This document shows positions 44,171 to 52,336 of a DNA stretch of 64,000 bases, one piece after another. Source of the stretch: Candidatus Blautia faecipullorum (GTDB lineage Bacteria > Bacillota > Clostridia > Lachnospirales > Lachnospiraceae); contig DXEG01000011.1 of NCBI GenBank assembly GCA_019115125.1, positions 39,010-103,009 on the forward strand. The letters are read 5' to 3'. The notes under the pieces were generated by a model. The model saw nothing but the letters and a program-made list of their open reading frames with translations. It was not told the origin of the DNA and did no database searches. A program made the translations under genes and the position numbers. Within the stretch, counting starts at the first letter, position 1. Each line of letters begins with the position of its first letter.

Positions 44171-45244
44171 TTATCTGTCCTCCTCAGGAAGCAGGATCAC
44201 CTTCGTCGCCTGACGGTTTTTCACCAGCTCCAGGCCTTCCTCCCATTTCGACAGCGGCATCCTGTGGGAAATAAAAGCTTCCATATCCACCTCTTCCTTT
44301 TCCAGAAGGGTCAGGCAGTTTTTCCAGGAGGTGCTGTCATATCCCATATGTCCGATCAGAACAACCCCTTTCAGGGCCAGGGTGTCCAGGGAAAAGCCCA
44401 CCGGATTTTTGCTGTATCCCACCTTCACGATCTTTCCGCCGTTTCTTACAATGTCAATGGACTGCTTCAGGACCACAGGGGCGCCCGCCGCGTCCACGAT
44501 CACCGCCACACCTTCGGGGCCCGCGATCTCCTTTACTCTGGAAACCACGTCCTCCTCGTCAGCCACGACAAAATCCGTGGCGCCCAGCTTCTTCGCCAGC
44601 GGGAACCGTACCTCTTTGTCCTCCGCCATTCCTACGGCGATGATCTTCCCGGCGCTTCCAAGACGGGCTGCGTTCATGGCGAAAAGTCCCATAGCTCCGC
44701 ATCCGAATACTACGATATTCTGTCCCGGAAGAAGGCCGCCCTCCTGGATCACCGCTTTGTATCCGTTGCAGAGAGGATCCATCATGGAGGCCGCCTCATA
44801 GGATACATTGTCCGGTATTTTGTACAGACAGTTGGGGAAGGTCAGCAGGACATCCCCGGGGATCTTCACATACTCCGCAAAGCCGCCGTCCATATCGTTT
44901 CCCATTCCCTTGCGGTCCGCGCAAAAAAGATATTCCCCGCTGCTGCAGGCGTGGCATACGCCGCAGACATGTCCTGTATTATCTGAGACAACCCTGTCTC
45001 CCACCTTCCAGCGGGTAACCTTATCTCCCACCTCACAGATTTCTCCTGCAAACTCATGCCCAATGACGATGGGATATGGAACCGTCTTTCCCTCCACCGT
45101 TCCATACATAAGCCCCAGATCTGAGCCGCAGATAGCCGCGGCTTTTACCTTGATCAGGACGTCATAATCCTTTACCTCCGGTTTGGGAATGTCTGTATAT
45201 TCAATCTGAAAGGGACCATAGTCCTTTTTGATAACCGCCTTCAT
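44171..45244 (-). CDS. Zinc-binding MDR dehydrogenase
   Basis: A 357-residue MDR dehydrogenase with AAAICGSDLG, GHEFAGE and structural cysteines CGVCHACSSGEYLFC; Rossmann motif GCGAMG. I choose ATG 45244, with AGGAGG 8 bases upstream; an in-frame extension to 45283 has no such site. It is preceded by the second copy of the inverted-repeat element, the only large spacer within the enzyme operon. Likely oxidises a sugar or sugar acid with NAD(P); substrate unknown. Confidence 0.9.
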   Translation of the reverse strand: MKAVIKKDYGPFQIEYTDIPKPEVKDYDVLIKVKAAAICGSDLGLMYGTVEGKTVPYPIVIGHEFAGEICEVGDKVTRWKVGDRVVSDNTGHVCGVCHACSSGEYLFCADRKGMGNDMDGGFAEYVKIPGDVLLTFPNCLYKIPDNVSYEAASMMDPLCNGYKAVIQEGGLLPGQNIVVFGCGAMGLFAMNAARLGSAGKIIAVGMAEDKEVRFPLAKKLGATDFVVADEEDVVSRVKEIAGPEGVAVIVDAAGAPVVLKQSIDIVRNGGKIVKVGYSKNPVGFSLDTLALKGVVLIGHMGYDSTSWKNCLTLLEKEEVDMEAFISHRMPLSKWEEGLELVKNRQATKVILLPEEDR

Positions 45245-45306
45245 ATTTTCGTCCTCCTTTTCGATATTTTTTCTATATGTCATAATTCTGTTTCAGTTCC
45301 AGTTGT

Positions 45307-45375
45307 AATAGTTCAGCCGCGCCATTCGTAAAACCGCACTGCGTGCTTACTGTGGCTAACGCCACTGTATGGCCG
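45307..45375. repeat. Inverted repeat element, copy 2 (degenerate)
   Basis: Outer arms AATAGTTCAGCC (45307-45318) and GGCCGAATTATT (about 45371-45382) pair imperfectly; an inner stem GTGGC-TAAC-GCCAC (45352-45365) is perfect. It shares GTTCAGCC and CTGTATGGC-GAA blocks with the element at 24089-24175. The 5' part of one arm enters the dehydratase 3' end. Confidence 0.7.
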
Positions 45376-45381
45376 AATTAT

Positions 45382-46497
45382 TTAAAACTTCTCATCGTAT
45401 TCATTGATGAAATCCATGTTCAGCTTCAGTCCAAGTCCGGGAAGCTCAGGGATCGTCATGCATCCGTTCACCGGTTTGGGCGCATCCAGGAAGGTGTTTG
45501 CCGTAATGCCTTCAAACAGCTTCAGTCTTTCCAGGAAGGGCGCGTTTCCAAAAGCGCTGACAAGATGGATGTGGATATTTTCCATGGCGTGGGGCGCGAA
45601 TTTCACATTAAACGCCTGGGTCAGAGCGCCGATCTTGAGCATTTCCGTAAAGCCTCCCGCTCTGGCTCCGTCGCACTGGATATAATCCGCGTCTGAATGG
45701 AGCAGAAGATCCCTGGCCCCATATTTGGTATATTCATGCTCTCCTGTGGCCAGCGGAAGATCCGTGGTATTCTTATATTTCTTCAGACCGGGGATATCGT
45801 CCGCGAATACAGGCTCCTCCAGGAACATGATGTCGTAGTCCTTCACACGGTTGGCAAACCTGGCTCCTGTGGCGGCGTCCCAACAGTTGTTAGCGTCCAG
45901 CATGATGCCTACGTCCGGGCCTACCGCTTCCCGCACTTTGCGGACACGGACCAGATCCCTTCCGGGATTCTCACCGCCCTCTACGCCTACCTTGAATTTG
46001 ATGTTCCTGTAGCCGTCTTTCTCCACCATATTTACCATTTCCTCTACCAGCTCCTCGTCGGAGTAGGAGGTCCAGCCGCCGCTTCCGTATACCGGAACCT
46101 TCCGTTCGCTTCCCCCGAACAGCTTATAGAGAGGCATATCCAGAAGCTTTCCCTTCAGATCCCACAGGGCGATATCCACAGCGGAAAGAGCGCAGAACAT
46201 CAGTCCCTTCCGGCCTACGCCCCGCAGGTAGCCGAACATTTCGTACCATATTTTTTCTGTCTCAAAGGGATCCCGGCCGATCAGCTTCGGCGCGATATTT
46301 TTCTCAATCAGTATTTTTGTAGCCTCGCCGCCCACCTCATGGTAGGTGACGCCAAAGCCCTCCGTTCCGTCCTCCAGCGTGATCCGCACGATGGTGAAAC
46401 CGATACATTCCACCTGTCGTGTGGCGTCCGCAAAGCCGCCTGCAACGGGCTGGGATACAAGATGTACTTTAATTTCTCTGATCTTATTACTTTTCAT
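45382..46497 (-). CDS. Enolase-superfamily acid-sugar dehydratase (mandelate racemase subgroup)
   Basis: A 371-residue protein with an N-terminal capping domain and a TIM barrel. Catalytic and metal residues can be read: KFKVG (Lys), LDANNCW (Asp), FLEEPV (Glu), GEHEYTKYG (Glu), IQCDGARAGG (Asp) and FAPHAMENIH (His). This set fits sugar-acid dehydratases that make 2-keto-3-deoxy acids. ATG 46497 follows TGGAG by 7 bases and is preferred to ATG 46509. Within the operon it would supply the DapA/NanA-type lyase. Exact sugar acid unknown. Confidence 0.88.
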   Translation of the reverse strand: MKSNKIREIKVHLVSQPVAGGFADATRQVECIGFTIVRITLEDGTEGFGVTYHEVGGEATKILIEKNIAPKLIGRDPFETEKIWYEMFGYLRGVGRKGLMFCALSAVDIALWDLKGKLLDMPLYKLFGGSERKVPVYGSGGWTSYSDEELVEEMVNMVEKDGYRNIKFKVGVEGGENPGRDLVRVRKVREAVGPDVGIMLDANNCWDAATGARFANRVKDYDIMFLEEPVFADDIPGLKKYKNTTDLPLATGEHEYTKYGARDLLLHSDADYIQCDGARAGGFTEMLKIGALTQAFNVKFAPHAMENIHIHLVSAFGNAPFLERLKLFEGITANTFLDAPKPVNGCMTIPELPGLGLKLNMDFINEYDEKF

Positions 46498-46595
46498 ATA
46501 GGTCTCCATTCCGACGCCGTCTCTGGCGGCTGTCTGCTTTCTTTCTTTTTAACATTCTGATTGTCTTTTATCTGTCTGCTGCTCTCCAGAGCGGA

Positions 46596-47780
46596 TCAGG
46601 CCGCCTGTACTGTTTTTGCTTTTCTGTTGTTTGCGTATGCGTCCAGCATGATCGCGAACAGAAGTACAATACCGCGGACAATATACTGCATAGAAGCGTC
46701 CACATTCATAAGGCTCATGCCGTTATCCAGGGCCGCCATGAAGATGGTTCCCACAACAGCTCCCACAACTGTTCCCCGGCCGCCGATGATGGAGGTTCCT
46801 CCAACCACGCAGCCTGTGATAGCAGTAAATTCATAACCGTCGCCTCCGGCCGTTGTGGCGGAGCCAAGACGTCCCAGGTATACAAGCGCCGCCGTCGCCA
46901 CCATAAGAGCGTGAAGAACATAGAGCTTCATGGTTTCTTTTGATACATTGATCCCGGAAAGGGCCGCCGCGCTTGAATTTCCGCCGATAGCGTAAACATA
47001 TCTGCCGAACTTTGTATTATTGCTCACATAGGATACGATCAGGGTCAGTACGAACAGGATCAGCATCGCATAGGAGAATCCCTTGTGCATATAGAGAATA
47101 AAGGTTACTGCCGCCGCGAGAACTGAAATCGCCGCTGTTTTCGGAACTACCTTCCCCCATCTTGGCTCGATCAGTCCCTGGGCGATATTCTTTTTCTCCT
47201 TGGTAATAGTCAGAGCCGCATAGGCCACGATCACCGCCGCTCCGATGATCAAAGTCGTATCATTGTATGTCCCGCTGATGGTTGGGATATATCCGTTTCC
47301 CATCTGATCAATGATGCCGGATACCGGACCCACAATACGTCCTCCGCTGATAAGCTGGTTGATCCCCAGGAATACAAGCTGAGTAGTCAGAGTGATGATG
47401 AATGCCGGAAGCTTCATATAGCCGATCAGGAAGCCATGAGACAGCCCCGCGATCAAAGCGATCATATAGACCAGAAGGACTACCACAATGGACGGAAGGC
47501 TGGTATTCACCTGAAGGATCGCCGCGACCATGCCCAACATTCCTAGGAAACGTCCTGCGGAAAGATCCGCGTTGCAGGTAACGATCACCAGACACATGGT
47601 AATGGCGATGATCGAACAGGTTGCTCCCTGCATCAGCAGGTTTGAAAGATTACGGAAGGACATAAAGGTTCCGCCCGTAAGGATCTGAAAGATCAGAAAT
47701 ACAAGAATTGTTTCCACTGCGAGACTGTTTTTATAAAACAGACCGAATATATCTACTTTGTTTTTTACTTTATTCGTCAT
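46596..47780 (-). CDS. Sugar ABC transporter permease, XylH/RbsC type
   Basis: A 394-residue permease with about ten membrane helices, close in length to XylH. YAIGGNSSAAALSGI is the conserved coupling segment of this family (CUT2). It overlaps the ATPase gene by 4 bases. With the products of 47777-49303 and 49408-50517 it makes a complete monosaccharide importer. Confidence 0.93.
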   Translation of the reverse strand: MTNKVKNKVDIFGLFYKNSLAVETILVFLIFQILTGGTFMSFRNLSNLLMQGATCSIIAITMCLVIVTCNADLSAGRFLGMLGMVAAILQVNTSLPSIVVVLLVYMIALIAGLSHGFLIGYMKLPAFIITLTTQLVFLGINQLISGGRIVGPVSGIIDQMGNGYIPTISGTYNDTTLIIGAAVIVAYAALTITKEKKNIAQGLIEPRWGKVVPKTAAISVLAAAVTFILYMHKGFSYAMLILFVLTLIVSYVSNNTKFGRYVYAIGGNSSAAALSGINVSKETMKLYVLHALMVATAALVYLGRLGSATTAGGDGYEFTAITGCVVGGTSIIGGRGTVVGAVVGTIFMAALDNGMSLMNVDASMQYIVRGIVLLFAIMLDAYANNRKAKTVQAA

Positions 47781-49303
47781 ACCGTGACACCTCCTGTTGC
47801 GGCCAGCGCGATATCCTCCTGAGTGAGAGTTCTTTCTCTGTTGTCAAACTCTCCGCTGATCCCGCCTTCTCTCATAACGTACACTCTGTCGCTCATTCCC
47901 AGAACCTCCGGCAGCTCCGAGGAGATCATGATCACCGCGATTCCTTCCGCTGCCATGGAATTGATAAGCTGATAAATCTCCGTCTTGGCTCCGATGTCGA
48001 TCCCCCGGGTAGGTTCGTCCAGAATAAGAACCTTTGGCTCCGTCATGATCGCCTTCGCCAGACATACCTTCTGCTGATTGCCGCCGGAAAGATTTCCTAC
48101 CTTCTGCAGAATCGACGGAGTTTTTACCGTCAGTTTCTTCACCATTTCCTTTACCTCTTCCAGTTCTTTGTCTCTGTTGATAAAGATCCCGTTGTCGATA
48201 AATTTGCCCAGACTGGAAAGGGAAGCGTTGTAGGCGATATCCGAGGAGAGGATCAGACCGTATTTTTTTCTGTCCTCCGAGGAATAAAACACCCCGGCCT
48301 CTATGGCTTCCGCGGAATTTTTGAAATGCGGCCGCTCCCTGCCCTGGTATTCCAGTTTTCCGCTGACCGCTCCTCCCAGAGATCCGAAAATACTCATTGC
48401 CAGCTCCGTGCGGCCAGCGCCGATCATTCCCGCGATCCCCACTACTTCTCCTTTATGCACCTCAAAATTCACGTTTTTCACGATCCATTTGTTATTAATG
48501 CCGTCGTAGACCGACCAGTCGGACACCTTCAGCGCCACGTCCCCGATGGGACAATTCCTGGGCTCAAAACGGGTGTCAAGCTGCCTTCCTACCATACCGT
48601 TGATCAGTGTTTCCTGGGTGTATTCCTTCGCCGATCTGGTACTGATGGTATGCCCGTCCCGGAGAATGGTGATAGAATCCGCGATACTCAAAACCTCGTT
48701 CAGCTTGTGAGAGATAAAAACAATGCTCATGCCCTTCTCCTTCAGCTCTCTCACAAGCTGCAGGAGGTTTTCGGAATCATCCTCAGGAAGGGGAGCCGTA
48801 GGCTCATCCAGGATCAGTATCCGGCAGTCTTTATTTAATGCCTTGGCGATCTCGATCAACTGCTGCTGCCCGATCCCCAGATTTCCCACTCTTGTTCCCG
48901 GATTCACCTTGAGATTCAGTTCTTTCAAAAGCTCTCTCGATTTCCTGTATTCTTCCTCCCAGTTGATGGATCCGTTCTGGCAGATCTCATTTCCAAGGAA
49001 AATATTTTCGCAGACGTTCAGGGTCTCGATCAGTCCCAGCTCCTGATGGATGATCGCGATCCCCCTGGCCTCGCTTTCTTTCACTCCCTTAAAATTTACA
49101 ATCTCTCCATCCAGTATCAGATCTCCTGTATAATCTGTATGTTCCCCGCTCAGCACTTTCATCAGGGTGGATTTACCCGCGCCGTTTTCTCCTACCAGCG
49201 CGTGAACCTCGCCTTTTCGGAGATTCAGCGTGACGTCATCCAAAGCCTTGACTCCCGGGAACTCCTTCGTAATGTGGCTCATCTGTAAAATATAATCTTC
49301 CAT
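47777..49303 (-). CDS. Sugar ABC transporter ATPase, XylG/MglA type
   Basis: A 508-residue tandem ATPase. The first half has a full Walker A (GENGAGKST) and Walker B (LILDEPT); the second half has the degenerate GMIGAGRTEL loop usual for CUT2 ATPases, with signature LSGGNQQK. AAAGGAGG precedes the ATG. Both halves and their length are normal for the family. Confidence 0.95.
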   Translation of the reverse strand: MEDYILQMSHITKEFPGVKALDDVTLNLRKGEVHALVGENGAGKSTLMKVLSGEHTDYTGDLILDGEIVNFKGVKESEARGIAIIHQELGLIETLNVCENIFLGNEICQNGSINWEEEYRKSRELLKELNLKVNPGTRVGNLGIGQQQLIEIAKALNKDCRILILDEPTAPLPEDDSENLLQLVRELKEKGMSIVFISHKLNEVLSIADSITILRDGHTISTRSAKEYTQETLINGMVGRQLDTRFEPRNCPIGDVALKVSDWSVYDGINNKWIVKNVNFEVHKGEVVGIAGMIGAGRTELAMSIFGSLGGAVSGKLEYQGRERPHFKNSAEAIEAGVFYSSEDRKKYGLILSSDIAYNASLSSLGKFIDNGIFINRDKELEEVKEMVKKLTVKTPSILQKVGNLSGGNQQKVCLAKAIMTEPKVLILDEPTRGIDIGAKTEIYQLINSMAAEGIAVIMISSELPEVLGMSDRVYVMREGGISGEFDNRERTLTQEDIALAATGGVTV

Positions 49304-49407
49304 ATACAGGGTTCCTCCTTTCTTAATCCCGAAGGAGACCTCTTTGATCTCCTCCGGTCTCCTGCGGCCGCTCCTCTTGCGGCTGTCGCAGATGGTTCTG
49401 GTCTTTT

Positions 49408-50517
49408 TTATTCCTCCGCTTCCTCAGCAGCGTTTTCCTCATCTGACGTATCTGTCTCCTGATCCTCCGGCTCCGTCTCGCCGTATACCTCTTCGTATGT
49501 ATAAACACCAGCATCGATTACAGTCTCGTCAATATTATCCTTGGTGACGATCACTGCCGGATAGGACATGAACGGTTTTTCCTCTCCCAGACTGTTTGTA
49601 TCGGTCATGTCAAAATCATCCTCTGTCATCTCGCCCAGATAATAGCTGATGGCTGTCTCGACAAACTGTCTCGCGTAGTCCTTGCCTCCCTTGCGGACAG
49701 TGGATACCTGAGTCCCTTCTACGATTCTCTGGCATGCAGTCAGATCGCAGTCCTGTCCGCATACAAGCACATCCCCTGCCAGACCTTCATTTTCCAGCGC
49801 CTGGATCGCGCCTCCCGCCAGTCCGTCGTTCATACAGAGTACTGCGGAAAGTGTATCGGCATAATCAGACAGCCAGTTTTCTACATATCCCATTCCTGTA
49901 GCCGGATCCCAGTTTGTTACGAACTGCTCTCCCACAACATTTACGTCGCAGTCCTTCATGCTGTCCTGCATTCCGTCCTTAAAATTCATAAGCCCGGTTC
50001 CGCCTGCGGAATCGCCGTACAGATAACCGATATCTCCTGTGATATCCATGTCCGCGATTGTCTGCGTGATTGCCTGTCCCACCTCGTAATAGTCATTTCC
50101 GCCGGACATATCAAAATAGGTTTCTCCCATTACCTGCTCGTAATAGCAGACGAAAATTCCCGCGTCGTGAGCTTCCTTCAGCACATTATTCATGGCTCCT
50201 TTTTCCGCCGCTATTACAATGAGGATATCCACTCCCTGAGAGATCAGGTTTTCAATCTGGCCTACCTGCTTCTGGTTGTCATTCTCCGAGCACTGATAAA
50301 CCATTTCCACGCCCTGCTCCTCGCAGACCTTCTCGATCTCCTCCAGCTCTGTGGCGTAACGCTCCTCCTGGAGAGTTTTCCAGGATACTCCTATTTTCAG
50401 ATCCTCCCGGCTTTTTTCTGTTTTTTCCTCCTTTGCCTGTACAGTGGCCACATCCGCTATTACCGGAGTGAAAGCCATTACCGCCGCCAGCATACCCAAT
50501 ACAACTTTTTTGAACAT
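49408..50517 (-). CDS. Monosaccharide-binding protein, XylF/ChvE type
   Basis: A 369-residue periplasmic-binding-protein type 1 domain (KIGVSWKTLQEERYATEL; QVGQIENLISQGVDILIVI). The signal peptide (1-28) ends VQA-KE and has no lipobox cysteine, so retention at the membrane is unclear. The last 23 residues are almost all acidic (EPEDQETDTSDEENAAEEAE), an unusual tail. It is first in the transporter and catabolic operon. GGGAGG lies 7 bases before the ATG. Confidence 0.92.
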   Translation of the reverse strand: MFKKVVLGMLAAVMAFTPVIADVATVQAKEEKTEKSREDLKIGVSWKTLQEERYATELEEIEKVCEEQGVEMVYQCSENDNQKQVGQIENLISQGVDILIVIAAEKGAMNNVLKEAHDAGIFVCYYEQVMGETYFDMSGGNDYYEVGQAITQTIADMDITGDIGYLYGDSAGGTGLMNFKDGMQDSMKDCDVNVVGEQFVTNWDPATGMGYVENWLSDYADTLSAVLCMNDGLAGGAIQALENEGLAGDVLVCGQDCDLTACQRIVEGTQVSTVRKGGKDYARQFVETAISYYLGEMTEDDFDMTDTNSLGEEKPFMSYPAVIVTKDNIDETVIDAGVYTYEEVYGETEPEDQETDTSDEENAAEEAEE

Positions 50518-50562
50518 TTTGTTACCTCCCTGGTTTTTTGTTTTTGTTTTGTTCGTGCTTCA

Positions 50563-50576
50563 TTTGATGTATCAAA
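50563..50576. promoter_or_regulatory. Palindrome upstream of the binding-protein gene
   Basis: TTTGAT-GT-ATCAAA, a 14-base palindrome 46 bases before the XylF-like start. It may be an operator for the YesN-type regulator or another protein; no clear -10/-35 pair was found near it. Confidence 0.4.
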
Positions 50577-50640
50577 GATATCATGATTCCGCGTCCGGAT
50601 ACATGGAGCCAGATAACGGAAAGGTATAAATTAATAACCG

Positions 50641-50702
50641 CAAAAAAAGAAAGGCCATCGGGAGAAAACCGTGTTTCTTTTCTCCCAATGGTCTTTTTTT
50701 AC
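50641..50702 (-). terminator. Strong terminator after the response regulator gene
   Basis: A 16-base stem with one or two mismatches (50653-50668 with 50678-50693, GGGAGAAAA / TTTTCTCCC core) and runs of seven A/T on both sides. It ends the kinase-regulator transcript and separates it from the transporter operon; it could act in both directions. Confidence 0.88.
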
Positions 50703-50734
50703 CTTATGGTATAAAATTTTTACTTTGCCTCCGG

Positions 50735-52336
50735 TCAGGTTTCAATTTTTTTACCCTGCCTCTTATAATCGCTTACCGACATTCCCGTATACTTTTTGAA
50801 ACAGGAGCTGAAATAATGAGGATCGGATATCCCTACCTTCTCGGCGATCTCGTAGGCCTTCAGCTCTGTCCTCAAAACCAGCTTTTCCGCCTCCCGCATA
50901 CGGATCTCAAAAAGCATCCCGCTGAAGGTAGAGCCTGTCTTTTCTTTGAATACTCTGCTTAAATAGCTGGAATTCACATAAAATCTGGCGGCCAGAGAAT
51001 TCAGAGAAAGCTCCTCCTCCGCAAAATGTTCTTCCATATAGTATCTCACCTTATGCACAAGATCCTTCTGCTTGTCTGAAATCTCATTTTCTACGGCAGC
51101 GCAGGATTCCTGTACGATATCACTCAGATATTCCCGGATCTCTTCAAAGGAATTCAGGGTAAATACCTGGCCGATCATGGCGGAATAATCCGGAATCTCT
51201 GTTTTCCCCTCCAGCTTCAGTTCCGAGAGGGCTTTCATGATCACAGATAGTATCTGTACAGAAAAAATCATTGCCTGCTCCCATTCTCCCCGGGTCTTTT
51301 TCAGATGTCCCATCAGCTCCTCCAGACTTTCCGACGCCTTACGTCCATCGCTGACGCGTATTGCATTCCCCAGCTCATGAAGCACATCCTCATCCATGGC
51401 CAGAGCGCTCTCTGTGTCATAAAATGGATAAATATCCCGAAAACAGATCACCGCGTCCTCATCCGAGACAAACCGGTATTTCAGAGCGTCCTTTGCCTCT
51501 TGGTAGGATTCTCTGAGCATCTCCAGCTCCGTGTACACATTGCCCGCTCCTATATATACCCTCGTTTCCGTATTGTTCTCTAAATAACGTCTCAGCTCTT
51601 CTCCCCGGCTGTAAACAGCTTCCTCAGAAGAATTATTCAAAAGTATCAGCCAGTCCGATCCGCTGTCAATGACAAATACCCCGGGATCATCCCCGTAATA
51701 GTCCTCCGCGATCTTTCTGATGTGCATTTTCATCAGAAGCTTTTCTTCTTCTCCCATTCCGTCTGCACCGGATCCTGTTTCAATCAGGGCCGCCTGAAAA
51801 ACCGGGCCCTCCAGCTTCACTCCGAAGTATGACAGCGACTCCAGATACTGCCCCGGCGTCCGGCTTCTCACCAGGGCGCCGAGCTGCCTGTCCCGGATGT
51901 AGCTGGAATGTTTCTCAAGCTCTTCCTTGAACCGTTCGAACTCTTTCTGATGATCCCGCTCCTCCAAAATCGCGTCTCTGGCCTTCACCGCGGCTTTTTC
52001 CAGCTCCCGGGCATTGACCGGCTTCAGCAGATAATCAAACACTCCGATATGGATCGCCTCGCTGGCGTACTCAAACTCATCATGGCCGGATAATATGATA
52101 ATCTTTATCTGCGGATACTTCTTCAGTATCATACGGCTGCAGGTAAGGCCGTCCATACTTGGCATCCGCACATCCATAAAAACCAGATCCGGGTGAAGCT
52201 CGTCTATCATTTCCAGTCCCATTCTGGCAGAGCTTGCCTCCCCGACGATCCGCAGTCCCGCCGCCTCCCAGTCGATACATCTTATCACCATCTGTCTTAC
52301 AAGTTTTTCATCATCGATCACTAATACGCTGAGCAT
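50735..52336 (-). CDS. AraC-type response regulator (YesN-like)
   Basis: A 533-residue regulator: receiver domain (1-120) with Asp in DLVFMDVRMPS, a middle alpha/beta region and a C-terminal AraC helix-turn-helix pair (about 430-530; LNSLAARFYVNSSYLSRVFK and AYEIAEKVGISDPHYFSSCF). I prefer ATG 52336, with AAGGG 8 bases upstream, to the in-frame GTG at 52345. The gene start overlaps the kinase gene. It probably activates the transporter and enzyme operon just downstream. Confidence 0.9.
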   Translation of the reverse strand: MLSVLVIDDEKLVRQMVIRCIDWEAAGLRIVGEASSARMGLEMIDELHPDLVFMDVRMPSMDGLTCSRMILKKYPQIKIIILSGHDEFEYASEAIHIGVFDYLLKPVNARELEKAAVKARDAILEERDHQKEFERFKEELEKHSSYIRDRQLGALVRSRTPGQYLESLSYFGVKLEGPVFQAALIETGSGADGMGEEEKLLMKMHIRKIAEDYYGDDPGVFVIDSGSDWLILLNNSSEEAVYSRGEELRRYLENNTETRVYIGAGNVYTELEMLRESYQEAKDALKYRFVSDEDAVICFRDIYPFYDTESALAMDEDVLHELGNAIRVSDGRKASESLEELMGHLKKTRGEWEQAMIFSVQILSVIMKALSELKLEGKTEIPDYSAMIGQVFTLNSFEEIREYLSDIVQESCAAVENEISDKQKDLVHKVRYYMEEHFAEEELSLNSLAARFYVNSSYLSRVFKEKTGSTFSGMLFEIRMREAEKLVLRTELKAYEIAEKVGISDPHYFSSCFKKYTGMSVSDYKRQGKKIET

